Assembly: GCA_022539475.1 (NCBI GenBank)
Contig: VCMS01000261.1
Coordinates: forward strand, 26,514-90,513
Direction of reading: 5' to 3'
DNA: 64,000 bases
Source of the DNA: Gracilaria domingensis
Taxonomy: Eukaryota; Rhodophyta; Florideophyceae; Gracilariales; Gracilariaceae
Shown: piece by piece, positions 12,426 through 23,506 of the stretch
How positions within the stretch are numbered: position 1 is the first letter of the stretch
Layout of the letters: each line of letters begins with the position of its first letter
Notes under the pieces: model-generated
What the model saw: the letters and a program-made list of their open reading frames with translations, nothing else
What the model was told of the DNA's origin: nothing
The model's database searches: none
Translations under genes and position numbers: made by a program

Positions 12426-12477
12426 GTTCCTCAAGTAGGGAACCATGCATCTGGGCATGGTTCCCTACATGAGGAAC
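12426..12477. repeat. 52-nt hairpin, about 22-bp stem
   Basis: GTTCCTCA and GTAGGGAACCATGC pair with GCATGGTTCCCTAC and TGAGGAAC around a small loop, with a single A-A mismatch. It is the first of three consecutive stem-loops just 3' of copy B. Confidence 0.65.
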
Positions 12478-12478
12478 G

Positions 12479-12511
12479 GAGAGGATGAGGCGCTTCGCGC
12501 CTCATCCTCTC
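12479..12511. repeat. 33-nt perfect hairpin, 15-bp stem
   Basis: GAGAGGATGAGGCGC pairs perfectly with GCGCCTCATCCTCTC around a TTC loop. It directly abuts the preceding hairpin, as in a structured RNA or a hairpin cluster. Confidence 0.65.
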
Positions 12512-12552
12512 GGAGTACGTATGTGTTCTACCGATCCAGCACTATGGTGGAG

Positions 12553-12584
12553 GTGCAGTCTGCGGCATCTGCCGCAGATTGCGC
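12553..12584. repeat. 32-nt hairpin, about 15-bp stem
   Basis: GCAGTCTGCGGCA pairs with TGCCGCAGATTGC (one G-U) and the stem extends a few pairs outward. It is the third stem-loop in a row downstream of the duplicated intron-like units. Confidence 0.55.
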
Positions 12585-12585
12585 C

Positions 12586-13433
12586 TACACCCGCTCCATT
12601 ATGGGGAAATGGTACATGTAATATAGCGAAGTAGTGGTTAGCAAAAGCGGTCGATAGAAGAATAGATACGAATAAAACGGTATGATTTCATAATGGGCAT
12701 CATCTGTACTAGCACTAGTATTCCATGCGTTGCAGGGTATCATTCCGCAGAAGGTATCGTGTAATGTGCACCTTAATGGAAACTGAACCTAGACTTCGCG
12801 AAATACGGTTCAGGTAGCCCTCGACTAAATAACTAGCACGAGTGGAAAACCCCCCAGTATTTACTGCACAGAGATTCTGGACGACCCAAGCAATTATCTG
12901 CAAATTTTGAAATAATTGATCTCGATATTTTTTCAAAAAATTTACTGGACGACCCTTGCCAATTTCTGGACGACCCTCGCCAAAAACTAGCATCTGCAAG
13001 AGACAGACGATGGGTGCAGTGCGGTTTACCGCTTCTTGAGACTGCTTTTCATCACGCTTCTTGTGGTTGACCGCTTTTCGTCGCATTTAGAGCGGCATAT
13101 TGGGGAGGGCAATGGATTAATGGAAGTGTGTGGACTGAAAACGCCATTTTGGTGATGGCGTCGGCGGTTACAGCCAAAGGGGGCAGAAACAACAAAAATA
13201 AAGTTTGCTCTCGTAGAGTACTAGTCCAATCGGACGAAGAAGCACTAGCCAAATATAAGCTTACGTAGATAGAGTGCGGCAGAAGCCAAACAACACAAGC
13301 ACGAACACAAGAACAGAAGAGGGATACCAAACGATAGACAAAAAGATAAGGAAGAACAAACAAGGATGATATATGTAATGAGATATGAATAGAAATGTGT
13401 CACAACTGGGCAATGAAAAGAGAGACCTGTGTT
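12586..13433. other. No supported gene
   Basis: Only short open frames without recognisable domains are seen. The stretch 13080-13400 is the likely 3' flank of the minus-strand zinc-finger gene. Confidence 0.4.
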
Positions 13434-13934
13434 CTAAAAGATGGTGTTGTTCTTCTTTCTAAGTGTCGCACGATGACAGCGGCTTCTGTAGTGGACGCGT
13501 AGATCGTGGGCTTCAGAGAACCGGATGTCGCAAGCCTTGCAGTGAATGTCCAGCTCGGTGTAGTTTGCACGGCGCAAAGCTCTGCGATGGCGACGGCCGG
13601 CTTGATGGACTTCAAGCTGACGCTGGCTCTGGACCTTAATGTCACAGACACGACAGCATTTGAAGATTCGCTTACCCAGCGGAAGGTTACGACGGCGCTT
13701 CTTCTTCTGAGTGGCTACGCGAAAGATGTGGCGCTCGCGTGGCCCGTCAAGAGGCTGCACAGCCGACTTCTTTATCTGCGGAACGGGATCGGGGACTTCT
13801 TCTAGACGCTCGTCGGGGTCAACCACGGACGAATACTCGCTGGATGAAACGAAAGACCTTGGCACTTGATGTGAAACAAACAAGAAGTTAGTAGTCACAC
13901 AAAATGCCAAAAGAGCAGCTGAGAACAACTTACT
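13434..13934 (-). CDS. Small double U1/matrin-type zinc-finger protein, spliced
   Basis: About 143 residues. An acidic/Ser-rich start is followed by a basic segment (KKKRRR) that looks like a nuclear localisation signal. Two zinc fingers of the U1/matrin (zf-met) spacing follow: C-x2-C-x12-H-x5-H in FKCCRVCDIK...HQAGRRH, and C-x2-C-x12-H-x5-H in IHCKACDIRF...HYRSRCH. Such fingers usually bind double-stranded RNA or occur in splicing and RNA-processing factors. The upstream frame contains a 69-nt GT-AG intron (13865-13933; GTAAGT, ATCAAG). Splicing joins A at 13934 to TGCC and so creates the ATG; an in-frame TAA lies just upstream in the exon. The start codon is thus split by an intron, which is unusual but follows directly from the sequence. 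Without splicing the frame would lack an upstream ATG. The specific orthologue is not recognised. Confidence 0.6.
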   Translation of the reverse strand, partial: SKLFSAALLAFCVTTNFLFVSHQVPRSFVSSSEYSSVVDPDERLEEVPDPVPQIKKSAVQPLDGPRERHIFRVATQKKKRRRNLPLGKRIFKCCRVCDIKVQSQRQLEVHQAGRRHRRALRRANYTELDIHCKACDIRFSEAHDLRVHYRSRCHRATLRKKNNTIF

Positions 13935-15792
13935 CTTGAATGATTGCCTCAGGGCCGTAGGTTAATAGGAACCTTACGCCGTTTCACACAGTGTGTCTAG
14001 CAACAACAGGTGCAAAGCAACACCATGCGAGGAACGGAATCGCAACGTGAAAGAACCAGTGAAACCAGAGTCTAAGGCCGACAAGAGAAGCAAGGGAACA
14101 GATGTAGGCAGGGAAGGCCCGCACAAACGACGAAGGAACGGAAAGGAACAACAACAAAGACAACCGCGGCGGGTAAAAACGGGAAGCAAAGATAACGAGA
14201 ACAACGACAACAAAGAGAACCACCACGGAGAAGAGGGAGAGACAGGGAACCAAGAAGAACGGACTTCGGGAGAGAGAGGCACGCCCGCACAAGGCTAACC
14301 CAACGGTAGGGTAGTACGGAAGCTTTGCCAAATCACACGAGACGAGCCCATAGAAGGGGCTGTGTGAGTAGCAGGGAACGTTGTGGGCAGTGAGACCAAG
14401 CCGCCAAAGGGAGAGAGGGAGAAAGGTTGAGGATGGGGGAAGAAGGTTCAGAAGACAAAGAGGAAAAGAGATGAGGAGTGAGGGGATTAGGGGGAGGTCG
14501 TCGAAGAAGAAGTAGTCTGGCAGGAGTTGAGTCGGAGGCGACTGCTCCGGCCCTTTTATGCACAATCGCACCGTCGATTCCAGGCGAGAATCGACGGTAC
14601 GGTTGGCTTGGCCAATGGTGGCACCATATCCACCGCACTAGCCAATAAAAGACGTAGTGAAAAGATATTTCCCTTGCATATGTCTTGACAACGTAGAATG
14701 CCCGTGTCCCACTTTTATACACAACCGAATCGTCTTGCGTCAGTCTTAACGAGTCGTCAACATGCTGTGATGGAATGGCATGGCGGCCAACACTCGCCAT
14801 TATGGCACCTCTTGGAGCCTCCAACTGTGGCGAAGAGGCTCTTGAGGCTTATAAAGTCATCCCAGACGCAGCTATTTTTACGTTATTTGATGTGCTACCT
14901 GTCAATGCTATTTATCAATTATGAGCAGTTCTACCGCTACCGAGGCTATTCGAGCTATGTAAAACATCGACACGGCATGGTTTACAGGTTATCCTGCGGT
15001 TCTTAATTTGGAGGCCCGGGAGAAAGTCGCGCAACCCGGCCGTGCCGCTGGTTTGCAAGACGCGACGCACTAAGTTTTGGAGGACGTTGTTGGTTTTGGT
15101 TTCTTGCGTGAGCTCATCGAAGAGCTAGAGACACTTTTCTGATGCTTTACGCAAGGGTCATAGGGCGTTCTCTTGCACGTGGGGCTCCTGAATGACCTCA
15201 TTAGTCAAGTGCTGACTTTAGACGTTCGCTGCCTGTTTTGCGGAATACTTTTTACGACGCATATGCGTCTTAACAATGTCGCTAGGCTCCCCGTGCCGCT
15301 TCTGCGCCTATTGGAGGAGCGCCTTTACAAATAAATCCTGCATTTGAGCGGTCGTGTTACACGCGCCCGCTGATTTTTTTCTGCCACACAGTTAGAACAA
15401 CATATTAAAATCATGGGAAGGCCGTTGTACTGACGATGAAGGAGTCAGACTACTTAAGCTATCAGGGGACCGATTCTCGGTACTGGGGTTTATCGCTAAG
15501 GGCCGTCGCGGTTTTTGACATGTATCGGCTTGGCCCGGAGTCGGCTGTGGGCTAAAAATGGTGGCGATATGCGATAGGCCAGTCTGTATGGCTCGCACTC
15601 GTTCGTGTTCGGAGCGTGCGTCGCGCTAGATCATCATCACCTCACCGCCGGTGATTCTCCACTCAGTATCGCCCGCTGGGCAGTCCGTAGAAGCGTGAAT
15701 CCCACGTAGAGGAAAATACAAAATATTCTTCATTATTCTATCCTCTTTTTACTATGAATACACGAAACAGCAGTAAGTTATCGAAATACTAT
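13935..15792. other. No supported gene; promoter-like and repeated segments
   Basis: A pyrimidine-rich minus-strand leader region (13990-14560) lies upstream of the zinc-finger gene. Two related TATA-like words read on the minus strand, CATAAAAGG near 14552-14560 and TATAAAAGT near 14715-14722. They are followed by similar sequence, so the promoter may be duplicated. From 14800 to 15792 nothing is supportable. Confidence 0.35.
14570..14598. repeat. 29-nt hairpin, 11-bp perfect stem
   Basis: ACCGTCGATTC and GAATCGACGGT flank a 7-nt loop. It sits next to a minus-strand TATA-like word, so it could be a palindromic factor-binding site rather than an RNA structure. Confidence 0.5.
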
Positions 15793-16037
15793 TGTAATAC
15801 GATGAAGGGAGATCGAAGTCGTAGGCAGTTTCGTGTCCTGGATCTGGCTGGTTTCTGCCGGATCCTCTGCTACGCTCGTTTATGTAGCAGAAAGAAACTA
15901 CAATAAAAGCTAACGTTAAATCTAAAAGCTAACGTTGAATCTATAACGGTTTCTATTGCTACAGAGGCGCTAACGTCTTTCACTAGTGGTTCTAACGTTA
16001 ACGCTAACACTCAAGCTAACCTATACGTTCCATTACA
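15793..16037 (-). repeat. 3' LTR of the gypsy element
   Basis: 245 bp. It matches the right-hand LTR with about nine substitutions and one indel, starts TGTAATACG and ends CCATTACA on the plus strand. Internal tandem words of the AAAAGCTAACGTT type occur. The ACTAT target duplication lies immediately to the left. Confidence 0.93.
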
Positions 16038-16047
16038 CTCACCCCCT

Positions 16048-17757
16048 TTATGAAGAGGACCTTGCTTTTTTCGCTTGACATTGCGCGTTGAAGGCAGAGA
16101 CTGCTTCTCGACAGTTCTTCAAGGAGTTTGTAGGCAGCCAAATGGAATCGTCAGTAGAATCACCAGTAAATTGAACAAGGTAGTGGACGCGACGATTGAT
16201 ACGTTTCTTCGCCAATATTTTCAAAACTTCTTGTTCAACTTCGCCGTCGTTGTTAATCACAACATCGAGACTTCTATTCGCGCCTGGATGGTACCGCCTG
16301 AGTTTAGAGACATGTATCACATCGTGAGCTTTCTTCATTGTGGCTGGAAGCTCAATTCGATATTTAACCGGGCCGAGTAAGTGCAGGATTCGGAAAGGTC
16401 CAATAAACCTTGGCTGCCACTTCGATGGGAGTGTTGCACGACGAGCAAGTGACAAGGCATCTGCGCGTAACAGGACCAAGTCTCCAGCGTTGAATGTCTC
16501 TTCGCGGCGGTGTAGGTCAGCATAGTACTTCTGCCGGGCTGTTGCTTGCGCGATATGTTCTCGAGCTAGCTCTCGCAGCGCATTTCGGCGATCCACCAAA
16601 CTGCTTGCTTCTTGTGCACGAATATCACAGTGTTCCAGGTCTCGGGTAACAGGAGTGTGTGGAACAAAACCAAGCTCGACTTCAAATGGCGCAAGTTCGG
16701 TCGTGCTGTGCCTAGATGAGTTATACTCAAATTCGATGGTCGGAAGAGTAAAGTCCCAATCTGCCGGGGCAGTTTGAACAATCGTACGGAGCATGGAGGA
16801 GACGGTGCGGATCATATTCTCAGATTGGCCATCCGTCTGAGGATGTGCCGTTATAGACACATTGCTTCTGATATTGAGAAGTTGGACAAGAGACTTCCAA
16901 AAGTTTGAGGTGACCTTCGGGTCGCGGTCGCTTATCAGGGTGTGCGGTACGCCATGCTTCGAAAATAGATGCGCTTCGAACAAGTAATGGGTGTATTTGG
17001 CTGTGGCTGTCTTGGTGGTGGGAACAAAGATTCCTTGCTTCGAGAGCTTATCAACCATCACAAGTATTGCGTCGAAGCCGGTAGAGGTTCTGGGTACTTC
17101 TGTAAGGAAGTCAAACGTGACGACTTCCCAACACCGGTTAGGAATTGGAAGGGGTTGGAGCAAACCTTGCGTAGGACGGTTGGATGACTTGTTAGACTGA
17201 CAATTGCGACAAGATCGCACGTGCTGGAGGAAATCGCCGTACATACGCGGCCAATATACAAAGCGGTGTGCCTTGTAGTATGATTTATCAGCCCCAACAT
17301 GACCCGAGCCATGAAAGTAATCTATCAGAGCCTGCCTCACGTCCTGAGAAGGAATATACAGGCGTAGGGATCCCGTGCCCTTCCAATACAACAAGTCGTC
17401 GGAGACAGTGTAGTTGCGCATTTTCTTCTGGATCTGGCTTGATGGATTGGCGTCAGCAGATTGGATGGCATCAAGCATTGCTGTTGCGAAGGTATCAGTA
17501 CGGTAGGCCTTGCGTACAGCGTCTTTGATGTTAGGGATGCCCACTGTGAGAGATTGCAGCTGAGGGATTGCATGATCTGGTCTACAACTTAGGGCATCCG
17601 GAACTTTGTTCTTGCGTCCAGGAATGTGCTCAACGTCGAAACTGTACTCCTGGATTTCATCCAGCCAGCGACATTGACGTCCTGTCAACTTTGGCTTCGT
17701 GTTGAGAAATCGGATAGGGTCATGATCGGTACGTAGAATGAAATGCCGTCCACGCAA
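16048..17757 (-). pseudogene. pol: pol, distal part: RNase H end, integrase and chromodomain
   Basis: In the same frame as the upstream pol segment and separated from it by one TGA codon. It continues RNase H (HFILRTDHDPIRFL), then the integrase zinc-binding HHCC module (HGSGH...CRNC). The catalytic core with its D, D and E residues follows (VTFDFL; ISDRDPKV; QTDGQSE). At the C-terminus is a chromodomain-like segment (INRRVHYLVQF, then WLP). The encoded enzyme would insert the DNA copy into the host genome, with the chromodomain guiding it to marked chromatin. The segment starts after the TGA, where the family normally reads ...TWAPYLRGRHF, so the stop looks like a TGG-to-TGA change. Read-through or mutation would be needed for function. 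Confidence 0.9.
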
Positions 17758-17766
17758 ATACGGAGC

Positions 17767-19596
17767 TCAAGTTCGTAACGCGATCATGACAGCCAGTAGT
17801 TCTTGATCGCCTGTATCCCAACGTGGCTCTGTCTCTGACAGGCGATGGGAAAGATATGCGATCGGGTGACCGTCCTGACACAACGTGGCGCCAACTGCAT
17901 GCTTGGAGGCGTCCGTTGTCAGAACGAATCTCTTCTGTGGGTCGGCGTGGGCCAACACAGGAGCGGAAGTTAGGGCTTCTTTGATACGACAGAAGGCGGA
18001 GTCTTCGTCTTCAGTCCATTTGAACCCGCGTGTCCGAAGCATATCGGTAAGAGGGCGAAGAATATCCGCATATCCATTGATAAAGCGTCTGTAGAAGTTG
18101 GTTAGGCCCACAAATTGCTGTATGTGGCGGATATTTGTCGGTGTCGGCCAGTCATTGATAGAAGAAGTCAATCGATCTTGGGTAGAAACGCCTTGATCAG
18201 AGACGTGAAACCCCAAGAAGTCAACTTCTTTGACACCGAAACAGCATTTGCTCAGTTTTGCGTAGAGTTGGTGTTTCCGTAGGGCTGCGAAGACCTTTCG
18301 TAGGTGGTTTTTGTGCTCTTCGATTGATTTGCTGTATACGAGTATGTCATCGATATACAGCACTAAGCATTCGCCGTTTAGGTCTTTCAATACTGATGCA
18401 ATGAGGCGGGAGAAGGCTGCCGGGGCATTGGTGAGTCCAAAGCACAATACTTTCCATTCAAAAGAGCCAAAGCGAGTACGTATTGCGGTTTTGTGACAGT
18501 CTTCGTCACGGATTCGCATTTGGTGATACGCCCCAACCAGGTCGATCTGCGAGAAGATTTGCGCTCCTGACACTTGGTCGAGTGCCTCGTCGATCAGCGA
18601 GAAGGGGGTCGAGTCAGGTATTGTAGTTCTGTTCAACGCACGATAATCGCATACCATACGAAGCTGACCCGATTTCTTCCTCACAAAAAACACTGGAGCT
18701 CCGTAGGGTGAAGAAGAAGGCTGGATGAGTCCCTTGCGGAGGAGCTCATCGAGAGTGTTGCGTAAGAGTTGAAGCTCGTCGTTTGACAAGCGAATGGCAG
18801 GACGAACCGGCGGCGGCTGGTCCTGTTTCAGTTTGATTTCGAAATCGTGTTCCCTATGTGGGGGAAGTTCGTACGGAAGTTCCTCTTCGAATACATCCTT
18901 GTATTCGTCGACTATTTGTGCCAGTTCGGGGTGGTAGTCCACAGCGGTGGACGGAGGCTGTAAGCGTACAGCGTAGAGTTCGCAAGCGCGCTGTTTCACG
19001 ATCTTGCGGAGGCTCTTGAAGGAGATGGTCTTCATCACTGGAGGTTTCTGTCGTATGGAGGCTGGAGTTCGCTGACGCGGGAAGACTGTTGCTCGGGAAC
19101 CATCTGCGCGCTTGATAGTTATCTGATGCGTCTTCCAGTCGACCTGGGGATTCAGTATGCCCAGCCATTCTCGGCCTACAGTGACGAGTGGGAGGCAGTG
19201 GTGTTCCTCGTTCATTGCGATAACGAAGACTGATACAGTTGTAGATGTATCATGGAGGGAAACTGTTGCTTTGGTTTCATGAAGAACCGGTACCAGACTG
19301 TGGTCACCGAGTTCTGCGGAAGCGTGGGTTGATTTCCGAAGTGAGAGTCCGCAACGACGTGCTGCGGTTGGAGACATGAACGCATGCGAAGCACCAGGGT
19401 CCAAGTGGAAGGCAGGCGTTGTGCCATTAATGCTCGCCTTGTAGAGCATATCATCCGTGGGATCCGCGTTAAGGGCCGATAGGTACGGAACCGGAACGCG
19501 AAGGTCACGAGCCGCACGACGGTGCGGCGGGGTTAGTTTTTTGCTTGGTTCCGCAGTGGTCGCTGTGCGGAAGCGGATGCTACTGTGGCTCGACAC
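17767..19596 (-). pseudogene. pol: pol, proximal part: protease, reverse transcriptase, RNase H
   Basis: About 609 codons ending at the TGA at 17767-17769. Near residue 66 a retropepsin-like site reads LDPGASHAF, where D-S/T-G-A is usual. Then come the reverse-transcriptase fingers and palm, including the catalytic YIDDILVYS, the segment VDFLGFHVS, and the RNase H start (TDASKHAVGATL, SRRLS-like and E/LLAV). The polyprotein would process itself and copy the element RNA to DNA in virus-like particles. The frame relative to gag is shifted. The unusual DPGA protease site and the terminal stop suggest a non-autonomous relic. Confidence 0.9.
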
Positions 19597-20894
19597 GGAT
19601 GCTTTGGATCACTCCAGGGTTTCTTACCGCACTCCATGCATCTGTCGTGGCTGCGATAGATGTCCAGTTCTAGCCGATTCTGAAAGTCCCCAGGCTCCCA
19701 AGTGTCGGCCTCTGGGTATTTGTTGACTGCACTTGGATTCATTGGCTTCGGAGGCTTTCGAGAAGAGCAGTTCGAGCGGCTGTCATCCTTGGAGCTGCTT
19801 GAGCTCTTCTGGAAGACTGCGTATGTTTGAGAATCCTCCATCGTTCCGAGATGCTGATCGTACGCACGAAGTTGAAAATTTCTGACATTGATTCGGGCTG
19901 TCCTGCCGGATATTTCTCCGAGAGGTTCTTCTTGAACACTGTCGACAAACTGAGTTGGAAGAATGTGAACGCTTCACTGTTCGGTGTTGCGCGAATGTCT
20001 GTAGGTTCTCTGAATTTTGATATATGGGTCTCCAGAGGGCCATTCATGCGCAATTTGATCAGTGAAAGCCTGGCGTTGGCATGTTCATTTGCGGGCACGA
20101 ATTCGGCAAGCATTGCTGCTTGAAGTTCTTCCAGATTATAGAAGTACCGACCTGCGAGCGCTATGCGTTTGTACCAAAGATCTGCGTTGTCTCGAAGCAA
20201 GCATACAGCGATGTTGACTTCCTCCCGTGCGGTCAGGCCATGGCAAAGGTTCGTCACTTTCCGAATACTGGAGATGAACGAACGAACTTTGGTGGAGGTT
20301 TTAACATGTTCACGACCAAATTACGGGCTGAAGTTGGACGACTTCAGAACTTGGAGCGGATTTGGCGAGGTCTTCTTGTGCATATGTGCATTTGCAGGTG
20401 GCAGATCTTGTCCTTGCGATGCCGTAGCATGAGGGGTCTCTGGAACTGTTACGTGTGGTACAGAGTGCGACTGGCAGGACAAAATAGTTTGCAGCGACGA
20501 AAGCTGTTGTGTTAAGGCGTCAATGGAACTTTGTTGCGATCGAAGCGCTTTTTGTTGCCCACGAAGAATTTCCAAGAGGGAAGGGTTAGTGACAGTTTTA
20601 CGCCAACACTGGGTTCGTAATATTCAGCGTAGATACGTTTCTCTGCGATGAGAGATTCGATTCGTCTTCGATTGGGGGCATCGTAGAGCGTCGTGCAGAA
20701 AACGCGGCTTCGGGTTCTTCGGAACGGTGACGATGGTCTGGTGATGTTTGAGACGACTGAGCTCGCATATCTGTTTGTTTACTCGGTTTAGAGCGTGTTT
20801 GCAGCAGGGCTTCTGAAGCGAGCGGCATCGTGTGCAGTGAAGTTGTGTCAAAAGGCCAATTCCAGGCGGTCGGAATCGACGAAGATGCTACCAA
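19533..20894 (-). pseudogene. gag: gag region of the gypsy element, frameshifted
   Basis: Three partial frames together make a gag-like region. 20894-20598 begins at the LTR edge and is Ser/Pro-rich. 20575-20321 and 20257-19739 are in one frame and carry a retrotransposon gag core (CLLRDNADLWYKR, then EFVPANEHANARLSL). 19841-19533 carries a zinc-knuckle-like cluster (CMECGKKPWSDPKHPC). Gag forms the particle that packages the element RNA. Frame changes between the pieces show decay. Confidence 0.75.
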
Positions 20895-20895
20895 A

Positions 20896-21141
20896 TGTAA
20901 TACGATGAGGGGAGATCGAAGTCGTAGGCAGTGTCGTGTCGTCGATCTGGCTGGTTTTTGCCGGATCCTCTGCTACGCTCGTTTATGTAGCAGAAAGGAA
21001 CTACAATAAAAGCTAACGTTAAATCTAAAAGCTAACGTTGAATCTATAACGGTGTCTATTGCTACAGAAGCGCTAACGTCTTTCACTAGTGGCTCTTAAC
21101 GTTAACGCTAACACTCAAGCTAACCTATACGTTCCATTACA
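20896..21141 (-). repeat. 5' LTR of the gypsy element
   Basis: 246 bp, homologous to 15793-16037. It is the 5' LTR because the element reads on the minus strand, and should hold the promoter. The right flank carries the second ACTAT target copy. Confidence 0.93.
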
Positions 21142-21665
21142 ACTATTGTTACATAAACATACTTTGATAAGACGTTTGTTGTGCAAAACAATTCTTTTAG
21201 TTCGAAGTCTGTCAAACAAAAATGTTCTGCATAACGAAACTGAATTGAAATTTTATTGTGTGGCTGCTTGCGCGAGACAAATTGTCTACCAAAGGTATTG
21301 TCCACAAAAACTCTTTTTCTATGAGAGATATGAAGAAATGGTCAAATGCTTCATTGCAATACACTAATGCTGCTAAGGTCTTTCAGATGCGGATGGAACA
21401 AAAGTTCCACGAGAATTCCAAAACACGTCTTAGATTCGCCCTAAAGAGTTCTAAAATCATCCTGCTTGTTATGCCGAGTTATGAACTTCTCATGACCACC
21501 TACTGAATTGTAGATACTATTGCGATGAGGCCTTCGTATCCATTCTCCTTATCGATACCTTCAAGTAGAAGTACCAGCCGGCAGAGAACCTGAAATTGTC
21601 GTGTCGGCTTTCGTTCAAGACCGCGTTCACTTCATAATTCAGTTTCAGACTCGAAGAATTGCGCA

Positions 21666-22411
21666 ATGTTCACTAATGGTTCGAGTTCTAATCGCCCGTT
21701 TCTCTGCCTGGATTGTGATGGGTACGTTCTCTTCTGTTGCGCGCTTCTCTTTTTCATCTTTTGTAACCTTTTCTTCTTACTGTTATCACAACGACAAACT
21801 ATACGATTAGACGTTTTCAAACTGCTAGTACGTTTGTGAACAAGTGCTCTCTGCTTGGTCTGAAGGAGAGGGCAGGCTATCGTTGTTCATTCTTCTTCGT
21901 TGCTAACTAATGAAAGAGCTATTCTATTTCTAAATCAGATGCGCGTTCTTGGCATATAAACAAGGTTCATGCAGGAGGATCCGGGGAGAACCGAGGAGAG
22001 TATCAGTGCCAAATGTGTGCCTTAAGTTTCGATCGTAAAGACAGTTTGAAAAGACATGGAAAAGATGTCCACAATACGATCATGAGTACTTCTACCCTAA
22101 ACAAGTCCTTGACTCATTTTAAGGCGAGAGAAACAAGGAAAGACAACTCCGGCCCGGTACAAGCGCTCGCCAGAAATGCAGAACGAAGTCGGCCACAGCA
22201 TCGTCAGGGATCCTCGAGCAAGATGCAATCTCAGCCTTCGTCGTCGAATGCTCAACACAATCATTCAAAGGCGGATGAAGACCGAACCCGCGTACATGTT
22301 TGTCCAATTTGCCATTGTCTCTGCAGCAGTCTTAAAGGCCTACGCGTGCATGAAAGTTCTGTTCACAGAAAAAATGAGAATAAGGATGACACAGGTCAAC
22401 CTCTCAAGTGA
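21666..22411 (+). CDS. Three-finger C2H2 zinc-finger protein, one intron
   Basis: Exon 1 (21666-21721) starts at ATG (MFTNGSSS) and reaches CLDC. A 197-nt intron (21722-21918) has GTACGT at its 5' end and a TGCTAAC branch-point-like word 12 nt before its AG. Exon 2 (21919-22411) continues the same finger. Product about 182 residues. Finger 1 spans the junction (C-x2-C-x13-H-x4-H, CLDC...WHINKVH), finger 2 is YQCQMCALSFDRKDSLKRH...VH, and finger 3 near the C-terminus is VHVCPICHCLCSSLKGLRVH...VH. Fingers 1 and 2 are joined by a short linker, and a Ser/Gln-rich low-complexity stretch separates finger 3. C2H2 proteins of this kind are usually DNA-binding regulators; the target is unknown. The finger 1 spacing of 13 rather than 12 leaves the exact 3' splice site slightly uncertain. 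Confidence 0.7.
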
Positions 22412-23506
22412 GTCTCATCGTATTACAAAGACTGAAAGTTCCAAAAAGCTTTTTAGCACAAGGTAGATGCTCCAATGGTTTCTTTAGAAGTTAGAAGTTG
22501 CTGAAAAATTGTGAAAGAGAAAGAATCGTACGTGTTAACGGCATTCGTTGTGGTACAATTCACGGTAACCATTTTATGCCTTGATAAAAAAGTGCCAAAG
22601 CAGCTTTGTGGGGTCCATTCGCAACAGTTGTCCCCAAAGAAGCTAGAGAGCGACGGTAAAAGGTTGCATATCAGAAGGTTATTGCAGGTTCGTTTACTGG
22701 TTTCGTCACTGGTCCCATCTTTCTGATATCATGAGCATCGGATGGAGAGCGGGTTGTCAAGATGTGATACACTTGAAAAGCACTAGACTTCATGTTCAGT
22801 GTAGATGGGTTAATAGCAGCAGATTGCAGGGTGCATGTGATCTGCCTTCTCGTAGTATGCCTGACTTTCCCTTGGAATAGCAAAACGGAGAGCGTTTTGG
22901 GCTACAAGGTGTTGCCATTTCTAGTGCAGAATAGTTGGTAATCAGTTTCACTGACAAGATGCTCTGCATGTACCTGACACCCAGAGGTACCGAATGTACA
23001 TGGTCAGCATCTTGTCGTAATGTACACCTTAAACGATGAGCGCAAAGAGGAAGAACGGTGAGGGACTAATGGAGGAAAATAAGGGTCGGAATAGAGATAA
23101 GCTGTCAGGACCTTCCTATTCTCCAATGCGCTATCATATACATGATGTAATACATCGCTACGCAGAACAACAAACGTATCGATATGCAGAAAACATTATT
23201 GAGAGGGGGAGTGGGACATGGATGCTAAGAAGAGCGCAGAATGTTTTGTTCTTCGGTGCTCTTTGATCGTCTCGTCGAGAAGGCACGAAATTAAAGCACT
23301 AGCACAACGTGGCGAATTTGCCTATGTTGAAAGAATGCCTTCATCGTTCTCTAACATTCAGAGCGAGAGAAAACTATTGGAAGATAGTTCAGTTTTAGTT
23401 CTATTGCTGGGGGCTATCGATCACATTAAAGAAGAAAGGCAAGAAAAACATGCGAGATACATGCTCTTGCGCAACTCATTTCGACAAGTGCTCTTTGTTT
23501 TCAAGC
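22412..23506. other. No supported gene; contains a long hairpin
   Basis: Only short frames without domains. A 64-nt hairpin at 22953-23016 is listed separately. The plus-strand frame 23218-23559 partly overlaps the end of the kinase gene and is most likely noise. Confidence 0.4.
22953..23016. repeat. 64-nt hairpin with internal loop
   Basis: GACAAGATGCT pairs with AGCATCTTGTC. After a small internal loop CATGTAC pairs with GTACATG, leaving an apical loop of about 20 nt. It is intergenic and shaped like a small-RNA precursor or a miniature inverted repeat. Confidence 0.55.

Larger units (their letters stand above)
15793..21141 (-). mobile_element. Ty3/gypsy chromovirus LTR retrotransposon, decayed
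   Basis: A 5,349-bp element on the minus strand, bounded by two LTRs (245 and 246 bp) with TG...CA ends and flanked by the 5-bp target duplication ACTAT (15788-15792 and 21142-21146). Order on the minus strand is 5' LTR, primer-binding region beginning TGGTAGCATC, gag, protease, reverse transcriptase, RNase H, integrase, chromodomain, purine tract (AAAGGGGGTGAG) and 3' LTR. The order RT-RNase H-integrase and the C-terminal chromodomain define a Ty3/gypsy chromovirus, which targets chromatin. The LTRs differ at about nine positions plus one indel, so the insertion is not recent. gag is frameshifted and pol carries one in-frame TGA. Confidence 0.93.

Noticed and set aside
12426-12584. Known structural RNA (SRP, RNase P, U3, spliceosomal RNAs)
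   Set aside because: None of the hallmark sequence boxes of those RNAs could be found, so no name is given.
13984-14571. Leucine/phenylalanine-rich minus-strand frame
   Set aside because: Pyrimidine-rich leader DNA; looks like membrane helices only because of CTT/TTC runs.
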